A stretch of DNA of 64,000 bases, taken from assembly GCF_018918285.1 (NCBI RefSeq), contig NZ_JAHLQF010000001.1, positions 945,284 to 1,009,283 of the forward strand, written 5' to 3'. Below, piece after piece: positions 51,972 through 61,546 of this stretch (positions within the stretch are counted from its first letter, which is position 1; each line of letters opens with the position of its first letter). The stretch is from Clostridium mobile (GTDB lineage Bacteria; Bacillota; Clostridia; Clostridiales; Clostridiaceae). Below the pieces are notes generated by a model. The model made no database searches and had not been told where the DNA came from. It was given only the letters and a program-made list of their open reading frames with translations. The position numbers were made by a program, and so were the translations under genes.

Positions 51972-52847
51972 ATGCCATATTTATATTATATGCCTAATAA
52001 AAACCTATATATTTCACAATATTATAGCAACACTAATTTTAATGGTGCAGCAGAATTATTTGTAGGAAAATTTCTTGATAATAACGATATATATCAATCT
52101 CTTCTTCAGTTTGATATATCACCCATTCCTATAGGTGCTAATATTACATCTGCAACATTGAAATTATATATATATAGAAACGATGCTCCTCTTGTAACTT
52201 CTAATATAGGTATCTACAGATTCTTAAATAACTTTGATAAGAATTCTGTAACTTTTGCAAATGTTCCACTCATAGAAAATACACCTGTAGACGTTAAACC
52301 AGTTACTTCTCAAGTTAATACATTTATCAATTTTGATTTAACTACCCTAGTTAAAAATTGGCTTACTGGTTTAGTTCCTAATTATGGTATATTAATTAAG
52401 GAAGTAAATAATGCCTATGGGATAGTAGGATTTAGAAGTACTTTCTTTAATAATAGCGACTATTTTCCTGTATTAGAAGTTCAGTATGATTTACCTTGTC
52501 CATGTAGTGGCGGTGGTAGTAGTTTTACTGAATATCCTGTAGAGATAGTTACTACTACTAATAATTTTACAGGTTCTACACCAATACCATTAGGTGCTAA
52601 ACAAGCCACCTTTGGTGTTATGAATATAGGTGTTTTAAACAGCGCAGAAGTAATATTACAACTAAGTTCAGACGGAATAACTTGGATAGATAATATATTG
52701 TCCTTTGTATCTACTCCAACATTCGTCCCTGGTGACCATTTAATTATGACCACCACTGGTCATCTAAAATATGCTAGAGTATCCTTTAAATCAAAAGTGG
52801 CCAATCAACCTGCAACTCTATCCATATATGCAGCAACTGTAGGTTAA
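51972..52847 (+). CDS. DNRLRE-domain (DUF6385-type) surface protein, copy 2
   Basis: 291 aa from ATG 51972 after TTGGAGTG; an in-frame GTG at 51963 is adjacent to that site and less likely. Same architecture as 44340-45176: DNRLRE beta-sandwich (about 1-170: QSLLQFDISPIP, ATLKLYIYRNDAP, FDLTTLVKNWLTG, GFRSTFFNNSDYFPVLEVQY) then a CPCSGGGSS linker and the beta-rich C-terminal module (VILQLSSDGITWIDN, KYARVSFKS). The linker cysteines could crosslink or bind metal. No signal peptide. Likely a spore-surface protein, possibly the acceptor of the adjacent glycosyltransferases. Confidence 0.78.
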   Translation: MPYLYYMPNKNLYISQYYSNTNFNGAAELFVGKFLDNNDIYQSLLQFDISPIPIGANITSATLKLYIYRNDAPLVTSNIGIYRFLNNFDKNSVTFANVPLIENTPVDVKPVTSQVNTFINFDLTTLVKNWLTGLVPNYGILIKEVNNAYGIVGFRSTFFNNSDYFPVLEVQYDLPCPCSGGGSSFTEYPVEIVTTTNNFTGSTPIPLGAKQATFGVMNIGVLNSAEVILQLSSDGITWIDNILSFVSTPTFVPGDHLIMTTTGHLKYARVSFKSKVANQPATLSIYAATVG

Positions 52848-52851
52848 TTAT

Positions 52852-52888
52852 AAAAAAGGTTAAAGAGGCTTTAAGCCTCTTTAACTTT
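52852..52888. terminator. Bidirectional terminator
   Basis: GTTAAAGAGGC (52859-52869) / GCCTCTTTAAC (52875-52885), A/T runs on both sides, between convergent DNRLRE and YVTN genes. Confidence 0.9.
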
Positions 52889-52900
52889 TATTTAATGTCT

Positions 52901-54445
52901 TTACATCTGGCAATTGACATCCTGATATTGTGGTGGGAAGAAGTCTTCTGGGAATGGAGTCTGTGTAAAGTCTAAGAAAGTTTCACATACATCTTCTGGT
53001 ACTGTTCCTGTATATTCTTCGCATTCTGCTGGTTCTGGACAATATCCAAATGCAGGAACTAACAATTGAACCTGACCTGCAACTTTCATTACTATAAATA
53101 CTCCAGCAGCAAATACAATATTTCCTCCAGATATAATTGGAGTATTTAATAACTCAGTTCTTGTTTCTACAATTACTTCGAAATTAAATTCATCACGAGA
53201 CTTTGGCATAAACATAACTATATCTTTTGGAATCGGAAGTAAAACTGTATCTAAAGTTTGACCATTGTTATATGAGATAGTTACTGGAATATCTATAATA
53301 AACTGTACTCTTGAAAAATTAGGTCTTTCTGGTAATGGTGTTATTACCAGTGACCCACTTCTAATTACACCGTTTTTGAAGGTAATTGGACCTACACTAT
53401 TAAATGTAACTCCTGTTGGAGGCTGTATAACCACATCGGGTTGACATTCCCTTGCTTGACAGTGTGCGAATACCTTTCTAGCTAATATACAAACTGATTC
53501 TGTTATATCATCTAGTTGGTACGGATCTGTTAAATCAATAGGCTCTCCTGGAGCAATTGTTGATCCAAAATATCCTGATTTAACATCAAAAGGCGTTGCA
53601 GGAAGTACTATTGTTCCTTCAACTGCGTTGGTAATAGTATCAATTAAAGTTAGTCCTCCTGTTGCATTTGTTGCTAATAATGTGTCTCCATCTGGAGTTA
53701 TAGATAGTCTTGTTGGTTGTACTGTTGGAATAGTATTTGCAAGTACTTCATAAGTCACTGTATTTATTAAAGCTATATTATTTGCTCCATGATTAGCTAC
53801 ATATAAAGTTGTTCCTTTTATTGCAAGACCAGTAGGTCCTGAACCAGGAGTTAATGGTATATTTAGTATTTGAACTAAATTAACTAAGTCGATAACAGTT
53901 ACTGAACTGTCCCCTTGGTTAGCAATAAATGCTCTCCTATTATCTTCTGTTACTAGTGCATATATAGGATTAGTTCCTGCATTAAATGTCCTTAGCAAGT
54001 TTAAGCTACTAGTATTATAAACTTTTACTTGATTATTATCTAATACCAATAATTTAGTTCTATCTGGAGTTATTGATATGTCGTTAATGCTAACGAATCC
54101 TGGAATGCTTCCAATAAGAATACCGCTGGCTGCATCGTATATATTAACTGTATTTACATTAGAAACATATAATTTTCCACCTATACCATCAACATCAATT
54201 ATTCCATCATTAGCTATAGGCATGGTTTTTATTGTACCATTTAAACATAAAACGGAAATTGTGTCATTGTCTGCACTTGCTACATATACTGTGCCATCTT
54301 TAGTTACAACAACTTCTCTAGCTCCTAATCCTAAAGTATAAGTTGCTACAATGTTATTAGTAAAGCCATCTATTACGGATAGTGTTCCTGTTGTAGGATT
54401 AGAAACATAGTATCTTATCCTTTTAGTAACATCAGCTACTGGCAT
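52901..54445 (-). CDS. YVTN beta-propeller protein with a Cys-containing C-terminal module (probable spore surface protein)
   Basis: 514 aa, ATG 54445 after AGGAGGAGATTAT. Residues about 8-310 are seven or so propeller blades with YVTN-type motifs (YYVSNPTTGTLSVID, VYVASADNDTISVL, LYVSNVNTVNIYD, AFIANQGDSSVTVID, LYVANHGANNIALIN, LLATNATGGLTLID). Residues about 310-514 hold a separate beta domain opening with VCILARKVFAHCQARECQPD and ending in a Cys-rich acidic tail (YCPEPAECEEYTG, DVNCQM). No signal peptide or anchor; the C-terminal module is of the type seen in clostridial spore-surface proteins. A sigma-E-like promoter (ATA, 18 bases, CATATACT near 54502-54509, minus strand) lies upstream. 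Confidence 0.8.
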   Translation of the reverse strand: MPVADVTKRIRYYVSNPTTGTLSVIDGFTNNIVATYTLGLGAREVVVTKDGTVYVASADNDTISVLCLNGTIKTMPIANDGIIDVDGIGGKLYVSNVNTVNIYDAASGILIGSIPGFVSINDISITPDRTKLLVLDNNQVKVYNTSSLNLLRTFNAGTNPIYALVTEDNRRAFIANQGDSSVTVIDLVNLVQILNIPLTPGSGPTGLAIKGTTLYVANHGANNIALINTVTYEVLANTIPTVQPTRLSITPDGDTLLATNATGGLTLIDTITNAVEGTIVLPATPFDVKSGYFGSTIAPGEPIDLTDPYQLDDITESVCILARKVFAHCQARECQPDVVIQPPTGVTFNSVGPITFKNGVIRSGSLVITPLPERPNFSRVQFIIDIPVTISYNNGQTLDTVLLPIPKDIVMFMPKSRDEFNFEVIVETRTELLNTPIISGGNIVFAAGVFIVMKVAGQVQLLVPAFGYCPEPAECEEYTGTVPEDVCETFLDFTQTPFPEDFFPPQYQDVNCQM

Positions 54446-54617
54446 ATAATCTCCTCCTATTAAAAAATATGATAAAATTGAATAATTCTATTCTTCAATA
54501 CAGTATATGCATGGAAAATAATAATGTTATTATTTTCTAATACTATATTTATAATAATTTCATAATACTTCACATATAAATTAGTAGTTAATATTTTAGT
54601 AAATTGGAGGATAAGTA

Positions 54618-56108
54618 ATGATATACAATATAAATAAATATTCTTACATCCTTAGAAATTCTAAAAACGAATTCTTAAATATTAAATTAGATGGTAGAAA
54701 CTTAAATATAAAACCTTTTAATAGTGAATCTAACTCTTCCTTAGAAATAAAGGACGTTATACTTGATTATTCTGTTGATATTGATAAAAATGACGTTATT
54801 CACCTTATATATCTATGTTCCGATGGTAAATTAAAGTATAAACTTTATCCTTCTCTCATTGAAACTACTATAAATAATATTAATTTGAAGATGCATAATA
54901 TTAGATTTCTATCTTTAAAATTAATTAACAACCAAATACATATATTTTATATGCTAGGCAATAAAATCAACTCACAAATTTGGGAAATATGCCATAGTTA
55001 TTGGAATGGTAAAAAATGGATAAATAAAAAGATTACACAAGTATTTTCTCAAAAATATATATATCCTTACATGATCAGCCATGACGAAAATAATATATAT
55101 CTTTTTTATTCTAAAGATTCTCAAGAAAACTATAGTATTAAAAAATTTAATTTTAACTTCCATGTTTGGGGAACTTTAGAGGATAATATTAATATCAAAA
55201 ACTCTCATAACATTACTTTTTTTCATCACAATAATTTTTTCATCATATGTTATAATGCTTCTATTAATAAGACCATAAAAACTTTGTTAAGATATAAAGA
55301 TATATCTTCAGTAAATCAGTCATGGTCCAGTGATTTAGTTATCTCAGGTAATAGGTCTAACTCAATACATCCTTCAATTTTCAACATAAAAAATGATTTA
55401 TATGTTTTATGGATCGAGCAGGATAAAGCTATATATATAAAAACTAATAATATCAATAAATGGGAGCATGAGAAGTATATTGATGTAAAAGGTATGAATA
55501 TCATTAACAGTATTTATATAAGCAATAACAAAGAAGATATGGAAACAAATAATAACTTCATGAATTTTATCGAAGAAAATATACCTATTCCAATTATAGA
55601 ATTAGATAAAAAAATAAATACCAAAAAAATAGATAATGAAAACATCAACTACGAAAAACTTATTCCTTTTGAAGCTAAGGATATAATGCATAATATTAGT
55701 TCCATAAATATTGAAACGGATAAAATAATTTTAAATGAGCTTGAATTAAAAAATAATTATATAGGCCAACTATCAGATATAATAGCTTCTAAAGATACAA
55801 TGATTCATGAATTATTAGATAAAAATAAGATTTTAAATAACAACCACGATGTATTAACAAAGCAGATTGAAGAATTAACTGAAAAAAATCTTCATCTAAG
55901 TTCTCAAGTAAAATCAACAATTACTGAAAATGAAAATCTATTATCAAATGCAGATACTAAGATTGAAGAATTAAATGACTTAATCAAATTAAAAGAAGAT
56001 TTTATAATTAATCTTGAAAAAGAATTAGAATTGTTGGCAAACGAAATAAAATCATTAAAAATTGAACTTGAAGAAAAGTCAGCTAAACGACCTTGGCGAT
56101 TTTTTTAA
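54618..56108 (+). CDS. Propeller-like plus coiled-coil protein of unknown function
   Basis: 496 aa, ATG 54618 after TTGGAGGATAAGTA. Residues about 1-300 are beta-rich with repeats of the kind IHLIYLCSDGKLKYK, IHIFYMLGNKINSQIWEICH, YLFYSKDSQENYSIKKF and LYVLWIEQDKAIYIKTN, consistent with a BNR/sialidase-like beta-propeller without catalytic Asp boxes. About 370-490 are a long coiled coil (LTKQIEELTEKNLHLSSQVK region) that ends in a basic-aromatic tail KRPWRFF. No signal peptide. The pattern suggests a structural spore or cell-surface protein whose coiled coil assembles multimers. Unrecognised family; found next to the YVTN protein and transcribed divergently from it. Confidence 0.6.
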   Translation: MIYNINKYSYILRNSKNEFLNIKLDGRNLNIKPFNSESNSSLEIKDVILDYSVDIDKNDVIHLIYLCSDGKLKYKLYPSLIETTINNINLKMHNIRFLSLKLINNQIHIFYMLGNKINSQIWEICHSYWNGKKWINKKITQVFSQKYIYPYMISHDENNIYLFYSKDSQENYSIKKFNFNFHVWGTLEDNINIKNSHNITFFHHNNFFIICYNASINKTIKTLLRYKDISSVNQSWSSDLVISGNRSNSIHPSIFNIKNDLYVLWIEQDKAIYIKTNNINKWEHEKYIDVKGMNIINSIYISNNKEDMETNNNFMNFIEENIPIPIIELDKKINTKKIDNENINYEKLIPFEAKDIMHNISSINIETDKIILNELELKNNYIGQLSDIIASKDTMIHELLDKNKILNNNHDVLTKQIEELTEKNLHLSSQVKSTITENENLLSNADTKIEELNDLIKLKEDFIINLEKELELLANEIKSLKIELEEKSAKRPWRFF

Positions 56109-56256
56109 GGGTCTGTCTCAAAATAAATTATTATATAAAAAATATTTTCAAATAACCCCAAATGCATTATAAACGATTACGTTTTTAAGTAAAATTTGGC
56201 TATAAAACAGAGAAGGGACTTCTCATATTGCATTTTTATGCATTAGAGACAGCCCC
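56109..56256. repeat. Inverted-repeat element of about 150 bp (MITE-like or double terminator)
   Basis: GGGTCTGTCTC (56109-56119) and GAGACAGCCCC (56246-56256) are inverted copies 126 bases apart, with an internal hairpin GAGAAG...CTTCTC. Lies between convergent genes, so it may terminate both. A related end, TTTTGAGACAGCCC, occurs at 34374-34387. Confidence 0.5.
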
Positions 56257-56267
56257 TTTTATATATT

Positions 56268-56534
56268 CTAATATACTTTTTTATATTTAGGCTTTTTATT
56301 TTCTAAGGTAACTTCATAAATCCCTCGTACACCTGGCTGTGCTGCTATTAATTCTTTAACATATTCTAAAGAATCCTCTTTAAACTTAACCGCTTGACTA
56401 CATCCTGAAGATATTCTACAAGGCGTAGAAATTAATTGTGAGGAATGACCTTGTCTCAATAGTTTATTATGCAGAAATATAGCTATATTATAAGAGGCAC
56501 AAACTAATATATATTCCTTTATATTATAGTACAA
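56268..56534 (-). CDS. DUF3343 family putative Se/S carrier protein
   Basis: 88 aa from TTG 56534, six bases after GGGGTG and immediately after the previous stop. The DUF3343 core is clear: VCASYNIAIFLHNKLLRQGH (about 11-30), the Cys motif STPCRISSGCSQAVKF (about 36-51). These proteins have been proposed as thiol-based sulfur/selenium carriers like TusA/YedF. Encoded directly after an unknown protein and a cysteine desulfurase, which would supply the persulfide. Confidence 0.85.
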   Translation of the reverse strand: MYYNIKEYILVCASYNIAIFLHNKLLRQGHSSQLISTPCRISSGCSQAVKFKEDSLEYVKELIAAQPGVRGIYEVTLENKKPKYKKVY

Positions 56535-57500
56535 TCAACTCACCCCTATATTTTTTCTTATCCATATAATATTATTGAGTATTTCTATATTATTTTTATC
56601 TAATAGCATAATATGACTACTAGGTATGAATGTATATAAATATTTTATATTTTTATTAATAAAAATATCTATAATGGTATCATACATATTTTTCAACTCT
56701 TCCCTATCTAAGTTCTCAAAAACATTTCTTATATAAATATATACTAAAGCTTTATCTTGAAAAATTTTGTAATTAAGAAAAAACATATTTTTACCTAAAA
56801 TAATTTTATCCCATTTATCTAAGGGTTTTATTAGTCTTTTAGGTGTAATATTGGAAATAATTTCGTAAGTTTCCTCACTCTTTTCATTCTCTGTAACTTT
56901 ATAATCAATTTTATTAGATTCATTATTATCATTTAAAAGTACTTTTACATTTAAATTATTCTCTAGCAAGTAATATCCTATTTTTTCTATACTCTCAACT
57001 TCTTTTGTATACAATATTCTATCTAAATAACTAAATCCCTTAGCCTTTATATATTTGCATGTTAGTTCTTCAATTATTGAATAGTTTTTAATGTGAGCTC
57101 CTTCTTGAAAAAATATTTTATGCAAAAATGAATATTTACCAAAGCTATCATATTCATAGCTTATTAACACATACGCATTTAAATTATCTTCATGATATAC
57201 TCTCAATACATCTATGCTGTTGTCAAATGAATTTATAATTATATCACAATTAAACTTATTATAAAATTCCTCTTTATCTTTAGTATTAGTTATAGCATAT
57301 ATTCTCCAAGAGTTTTTTTGAAAAATAATTTTATATAAGTTTTTTACAACTTTTTTAAACTCTTCGCTATTTACATATTTTTCAATACTTTTCCCATCTT
57401 CTTCATATGTTCTATAATGTTTTAAGGCTTCCTCTACCAATTCATCATAAGTTATATTCTTATCTCTACAATATCTATCAATCCATTGATCTAAGCTCAT
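56535..57500 (-). CDS. Unknown protein in a cysteine desulfurase-DUF3343 operon
   Basis: 321 aa from ATG 57500 after AAGAGGTG; a GTG at 57509 overlaps that site. Soluble, Asn/Lys/Ile/Glu-rich, no membrane segments and no cysteines except CRDKN near residue 11 and CDIIINSF/CKYIKAKG. N-terminal helix bundle (about 1-55, LDQWIDRYCRDKNITYDELV), then a mixed alpha/beta domain with two GNAT-like or adenylation-like halves (NSWRIYAITNTKDKEEFYNK; KYLYTFIPSSHIMLLDKNN). I do not recognise a family. Four bases separate it from the desulfurase stop, and its stop abuts the DUF3343 start, so tight co-expression is expected. Confidence 0.7.
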   Translation of the reverse strand: MSLDQWIDRYCRDKNITYDELVEEALKHYRTYEEDGKSIEKYVNSEEFKKVVKNLYKIIFQKNSWRIYAITNTKDKEEFYNKFNCDIIINSFDNSIDVLRVYHEDNLNAYVLISYEYDSFGKYSFLHKIFFQEGAHIKNYSIIEELTCKYIKAKGFSYLDRILYTKEVESIEKIGYYLLENNLNVKVLLNDNNESNKIDYKVTENEKSEETYEIISNITPKRLIKPLDKWDKIILGKNMFFLNYKIFQDKALVYIYIRNVFENLDREELKNMYDTIIDIFINKNIKYLYTFIPSSHIMLLDKNNIEILNNIIWIRKNIGVS

Positions 57501-57512
57501 TATACTCACCTC

Positions 57513-58652
57513 TTAGATCCTATGATTATATATATCTTTTAAAGAATCTATCAATTTTTCTATATCCTCTAGTTTATTAAAGTAATTTGGGCTTATTCTT
57601 ACAGTACCAAGATTCGATGTATTGATACACTTATGTATCATCGCTGCACAGTGATACCCTGTTCTAACTGCTATATTTCTTTGATTCAATAAATACCCTA
57701 CTGTGGAGCTGTCAATGCCATCTAAATTTATAGACACTACAGATGCCCTTTTCTTATTTATGGGACCATAGATTTTTATGAAACTTAATTTTTGTATTTC
57801 ACTTATAAGATAATTTGTTAACTCCTCTTCATAACTCTTTATATCATTTATACCAATTGTTTTGATAAACTTTATCCCTTCACACAATCCAGCAATGGCA
57901 GGTACATTAAGAGTGCCGCTTTCAAATTTATCTGGAAGGAAATTCGGTTGACTTAATAGGTCTGAATTGCTTCCTGTTCCTCCATGGCTAAAATGATTAA
58001 CATCTATATCTTCACTAATAAATAAGCCGCCTGTACCTTGAGGACCTAGCAGACCTTTGTGACCTGGAAATGCTAATAAATCTATATTGCTTTTTTTCAT
58101 ATCTATATCTATACTTCCAGCGCTTTGAGAAGCATCTATCATAAATATAACTCCATTTTCTTTAGCTATTTTTCCTATTTCACTTATATTTTGAATAGTT
58201 CCTATTACATTTGAAACATGATTTATTATAATTAATTTAGTATTTTTATTTATCTTTTCTTTCAATATATTTATATCTATATACCCTTCTTCATCAATAT
58301 CTAGAAAAGTAACAGATATCCCCTTATCCATTAGGCTATTTAAAGGTCTTAATACTGAATTATGCTCAGTTACTGTTGTGATTACATGATCTCCTCTTTC
58401 TAAAACTCCCTTTATACCTATATTTAAAGCCTCTGTAGCATTTTTAGTAAATACTATATTAAAAGGATTAGATATGTTAAAAAAACTCGCTATCTCCTCT
58501 CTAGTTTCTAGTATCTTAGCAGAAGCTTTAATTGATAAATCATGGGAGCTTCTTCCTGGATTTGCAGCATAGTTTTTCATACAATTCAATACTTCATTAT
58601 ATACTTTCTCCGGCTTTGGAAAGCTAGTTGCTGCATTATCTAAATATATCAT
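57513..58652 (-). CDS. Cysteine desulfurase family aminotransferase V (TIGR01977-type)
   Basis: 379 aa, ATG 58652 after AGGAGGAATTT. PLP enzyme signatures: LDNAATSFPKP (about 4-14), TKNATEALNIGI, the PLP Lys in AFPGHKGLLGPQGTGG (about 194-209), and the active Cys in RTGYHCAAMIHK (about 326-337). The sequence fits the am_tr_V_EF2568 subgroup of firmicute desulfurases, distinct from IscS/SufS. It would mobilise sulfur (or selenium) from cysteine to the downstream DUF3343 protein. First gene of the three-gene operon. Confidence 0.9.
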   Translation of the reverse strand: MIYLDNAATSFPKPEKVYNEVLNCMKNYAANPGRSSHDLSIKASAKILETREEIASFFNISNPFNIVFTKNATEALNIGIKGVLERGDHVITTVTEHNSVLRPLNSLMDKGISVTFLDIDEEGYIDINILKEKINKNTKLIIINHVSNVIGTIQNISEIGKIAKENGVIFMIDASQSAGSIDIDMKKSNIDLLAFPGHKGLLGPQGTGGLFISEDIDVNHFSHGGTGSNSDLLSQPNFLPDKFESGTLNVPAIAGLCEGIKFIKTIGINDIKSYEEELTNYLISEIQKLSFIKIYGPINKKRASVVSINLDGIDSSTVGYLLNQRNIAVRTGYHCAAMIHKCINTSNLGTVRISPNYFNKLEDIEKLIDSLKDIYNHRI

Positions 58653-58717
58653 AAATTCCTCCTAGTTATTTATATAAACTACTAAAATATATTAACTATG
58701 CCTTTCTATTATGAATA

Positions 58718-58757
58718 AAAAGGGAGAATTTTAGCTAAATCTAAAATTCTCCCTTTG
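58718..58757 (-). terminator. Terminator of the P-type ATPase gene
   Basis: Stem 58718-58734 with 58741-58757 (perfect, 17 bp) and a T run on the minus strand, 34 bases after the ATPase stop. Confidence 0.92.
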
Positions 58758-58791
58758 AAAGAAATTCCCTTGAAATCTTAATGTTTATTTT

Positions 58792-61455
58792 TTATTTTTC
58801 CCTAGCTCTTAAGAATATCTTAGCGATTTCATTAACTATTAGTGGTATTATAGATAACACTCCAACTATCAACCAATCATTTGCTCCAAGATTTATAACA
58901 TCAAATATTCCTGCAAGGAAAGGTATAGTTACTACTACATCCTGTAAAAATATACCTAGTAGAATAGATGCAATTAAATATTTATTAGTAAATATTCCTA
59001 CTTGGAATATAGATTTTCTTGGGTGTCTTAAGTTAAGTGCATGGAATAACTGTGATACACTTAATACTATAAATGCCATAGTCTGACCGCTTATCATAGC
59101 TTCTTCAGATATTGTGGCTGGTAATAGTGGGAATAGTGTAGTCATGCCCATGTGTTCTTTAACACCTATAACGAAAGCAGCTAAAGTTAATAGTCCTATT
59201 AAGAAACCATTTAATATTAAGAAAAATCCTGTTCCACCTGCAAATAAGCTAGCTTTAGGGTCTCTTGGTTCTTCCTTCATTACATCTGGATCTCCAGGAT
59301 CTGCACCAAGGGATAAAGCTGGTAAACTATCTGTTACTAAGTTAACCCATAAAAGATGGATTGGCCTTAGTGGTGCTGGCCATCCTAGTAATATAGAAAA
59401 GAATAATGCTATTACTTCTCCAATATTACAAGATAATAGGAACACTATAGATTTCTTGATATTATTAAATATATTTCTACCTTCTTTTATAGCTGACACT
59501 ATAGTTGAGAAATTGTCATCAGTTAAAATCATGTCTGAAGCACCCTTAGCAACGTCTGTTCCTGTGATACCCATAGCAACACCGATATCTGCCATTTTAA
59601 GTGATGGTGCATCGTTAACACCGTCTCCTGTCATGGAAACTATATTACCCTTAGATTTAAAAGCTTTAACTATTCTAACTTTATGTTCTGGTGAAACTCT
59701 TGCAAATACTCTTAGATTTTCTACCTTTTCTGCTAATTCTTCATCGCTTATTTTTTCTAACTCAGAACCAAATATAGCTTGTGATTCATCTTCTGCTATG
59801 CCAAGTTCCTTAGCTATAGCAAAAGCTGTATTTTTATGGTCACCAGTAATCATTATAGTTTTTATTCCTGACTTCTTACATTCAGCAATAGAATCTTTAA
59901 CTTCTTCTCTTGGTGGGTCAATCATTCCTACTAATCCTATAAAGATTAAGTCTTTTTCTAAATTATCAATTTCTACATGTTTTGAACTTTCCTTTTTGAA
60001 AGCAGCTCCTAAAACTCTTAGAGCATCATTAGACATCTCTATGGAAGCTTTAGATATATTTTCTTTAATTTCTTTTGTTATTGGTACTATTTCACCATTA
60101 ACATAAGCTTGATTACATAATTCAATTAAGTTATCTGTAGCACCCTTTGTCATTACATAGTATTCACCATCATATTCATTGACAGTAGTCATAAGTTTTC
60201 TATCAGAATCAAAAGGTACTTCATTTACTCTAGTACGAGTTTTATCTAAATCATCTTTAAATAAGTTGTATTTAGCTCCTGCTTCTAATAATGCTATTTC
60301 AGTTGGATCTCCTGTTTTAGACTCTTCTTTGTATGTAGCATCATTACATAGCACTAAATTTTCTAAAAGCAATTTATGGATAGCGTTATCTTTATTTAAA
60401 GTACTTATATCTCCAAGATAGTTGTCTGCATAGAATTTAGTCACTGTCATTTTGTTTTGAGTTAATGTTCCTGTCTTATCTGAACATATTACATTTACTG
60501 CACCCAAAGTCTCAACCGCTGGAAGCTTTCTTACTATAGCATTCTCTTTTATCATTTTTTGAACGCCCATGGCAAGAACTATTGTAACTATGGCTGGTAA
60601 ACCTTCTGGTATAGCAGCAACTGCTAAGCTTATAGAAGTTAAGAACATTTCAAGCGGCTCTCTGTCTTGAATTATTCCAACAACAAACATTACAGCACAT
60701 ATAATTAATGCACCGATTCCTAACATTTTACCAAGTTCAGCTAGCTTCTTTTGTAGAGGAGTTAAATCCTCTTTTTGTTCTTCAAGCATTTTTGCTATCT
60801 TACCTATTTCAGTATTCATACCTGTACCAACTGCTATACCTATTCCTCTACCATAGGTAGCTAGAGTAGACATAAATGCCATATTCTTTTGGTCACCTAA
60901 TGCAGTTTCACTGCTGTCTAAAAGTAAATTTGAATCTTTATCAACAGGTACTGATTCTCCTGTTAATGCAGATTCTTCAACTTTTAAGTTTGCAGTCTCT
61001 ACAAGTCTTAAATCACAAGGTACATATCTTCCTGCATCTAATATTATCACATCTCCAGGCACAACTTCTTCTGATGGAATTTCTCTCATTTCTCCATCTC
61101 TTCTAACAATAGCCTTAGGAGTAGATAGTTTTTTTAGTGCTTCAAGAGCTTTTTCAGCCTTAGCTTCCTGAATTACCCCAATAACAGCATTTAGTATAAT
61201 AACAAAGCAAATTATAATTGCGTCAGCTACTTCTCCAACTATCCCTGATGCTAATGCTGCTGCCAGTAATATATATATTAGCGGGTCGTTTAGTTGTTCA
61301 AGGAACATCCTTATAGTAGATTTTCCTTCTTTTGCAGTTAGCTCATTTAGCCCATACTTTTCTTTACGTTTTTCTACTTCTTCTGTTGTAAGACCGTTAA
61401 CAACGTCTGTAGATAACTCGGTTATAACGTCTTCTTTGCTCTTATCAAACCACAT
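58792..61455 (-). CDS. P2A-type cation-transporting ATPase, probably Mn2+ (or Ca2+) exporter
   Basis: 887 aa, ATG 61455 after AAGAGGTGAATTTAA. Full P2A pump: N-terminal cation ATPase domain, TGESVPVDK (about 165), PEGLPAIVTIVLAMGV (M4, about 280-295), phosphorylation site DKTGTLTQNKM, TGDGVNDAPSLK, and M5/M6 site residues in SCNIGEVIALFF and NLVTDSLPALSLGADP. Sequence resembles bacterial Ca2+-ATPases such as YloB/LMCA1. Two consecutive yybP-ykoY riboswitches upstream indicate that it responds to Mn2+, so export of excess Mn2+ is the favoured role. Monocistronic. Confidence 0.94.
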   Translation of the reverse strand: MWFDKSKEDVITELSTDVVNGLTTEEVEKRKEKYGLNELTAKEGKSTIRMFLEQLNDPLIYILLAAALASGIVGEVADAIIICFVIILNAVIGVIQEAKAEKALEALKKLSTPKAIVRRDGEMREIPSEEVVPGDVIILDAGRYVPCDLRLVETANLKVEESALTGESVPVDKDSNLLLDSSETALGDQKNMAFMSTLATYGRGIGIAVGTGMNTEIGKIAKMLEEQKEDLTPLQKKLAELGKMLGIGALIICAVMFVVGIIQDREPLEMFLTSISLAVAAIPEGLPAIVTIVLAMGVQKMIKENAIVRKLPAVETLGAVNVICSDKTGTLTQNKMTVTKFYADNYLGDISTLNKDNAIHKLLLENLVLCNDATYKEESKTGDPTEIALLEAGAKYNLFKDDLDKTRTRVNEVPFDSDRKLMTTVNEYDGEYYVMTKGATDNLIELCNQAYVNGEIVPITKEIKENISKASIEMSNDALRVLGAAFKKESSKHVEIDNLEKDLIFIGLVGMIDPPREEVKDSIAECKKSGIKTIMITGDHKNTAFAIAKELGIAEDESQAIFGSELEKISDEELAEKVENLRVFARVSPEHKVRIVKAFKSKGNIVSMTGDGVNDAPSLKMADIGVAMGITGTDVAKGASDMILTDDNFSTIVSAIKEGRNIFNNIKKSIVFLLSCNIGEVIALFFSILLGWPAPLRPIHLLWVNLVTDSLPALSLGADPGDPDVMKEEPRDPKASLFAGGTGFFLILNGFLIGLLTLAAFVIGVKEHMGMTTLFPLLPATISEEAMISGQTMAFIVLSVSQLFHALNLRHPRKSIFQVGIFTNKYLIASILLGIFLQDVVVTIPFLAGIFDVINLGANDWLIVGVLSIIPLIVNEIAKIFLRAREK

Positions 61456-61546
61456 TTAAATTCACCTCTTACATATTATTTGTCTATATAAAATAATTTA
61501 TTAGCTATATTTTCTTATTCTCCCCCTTCTCAAAAAATAAAAACTA

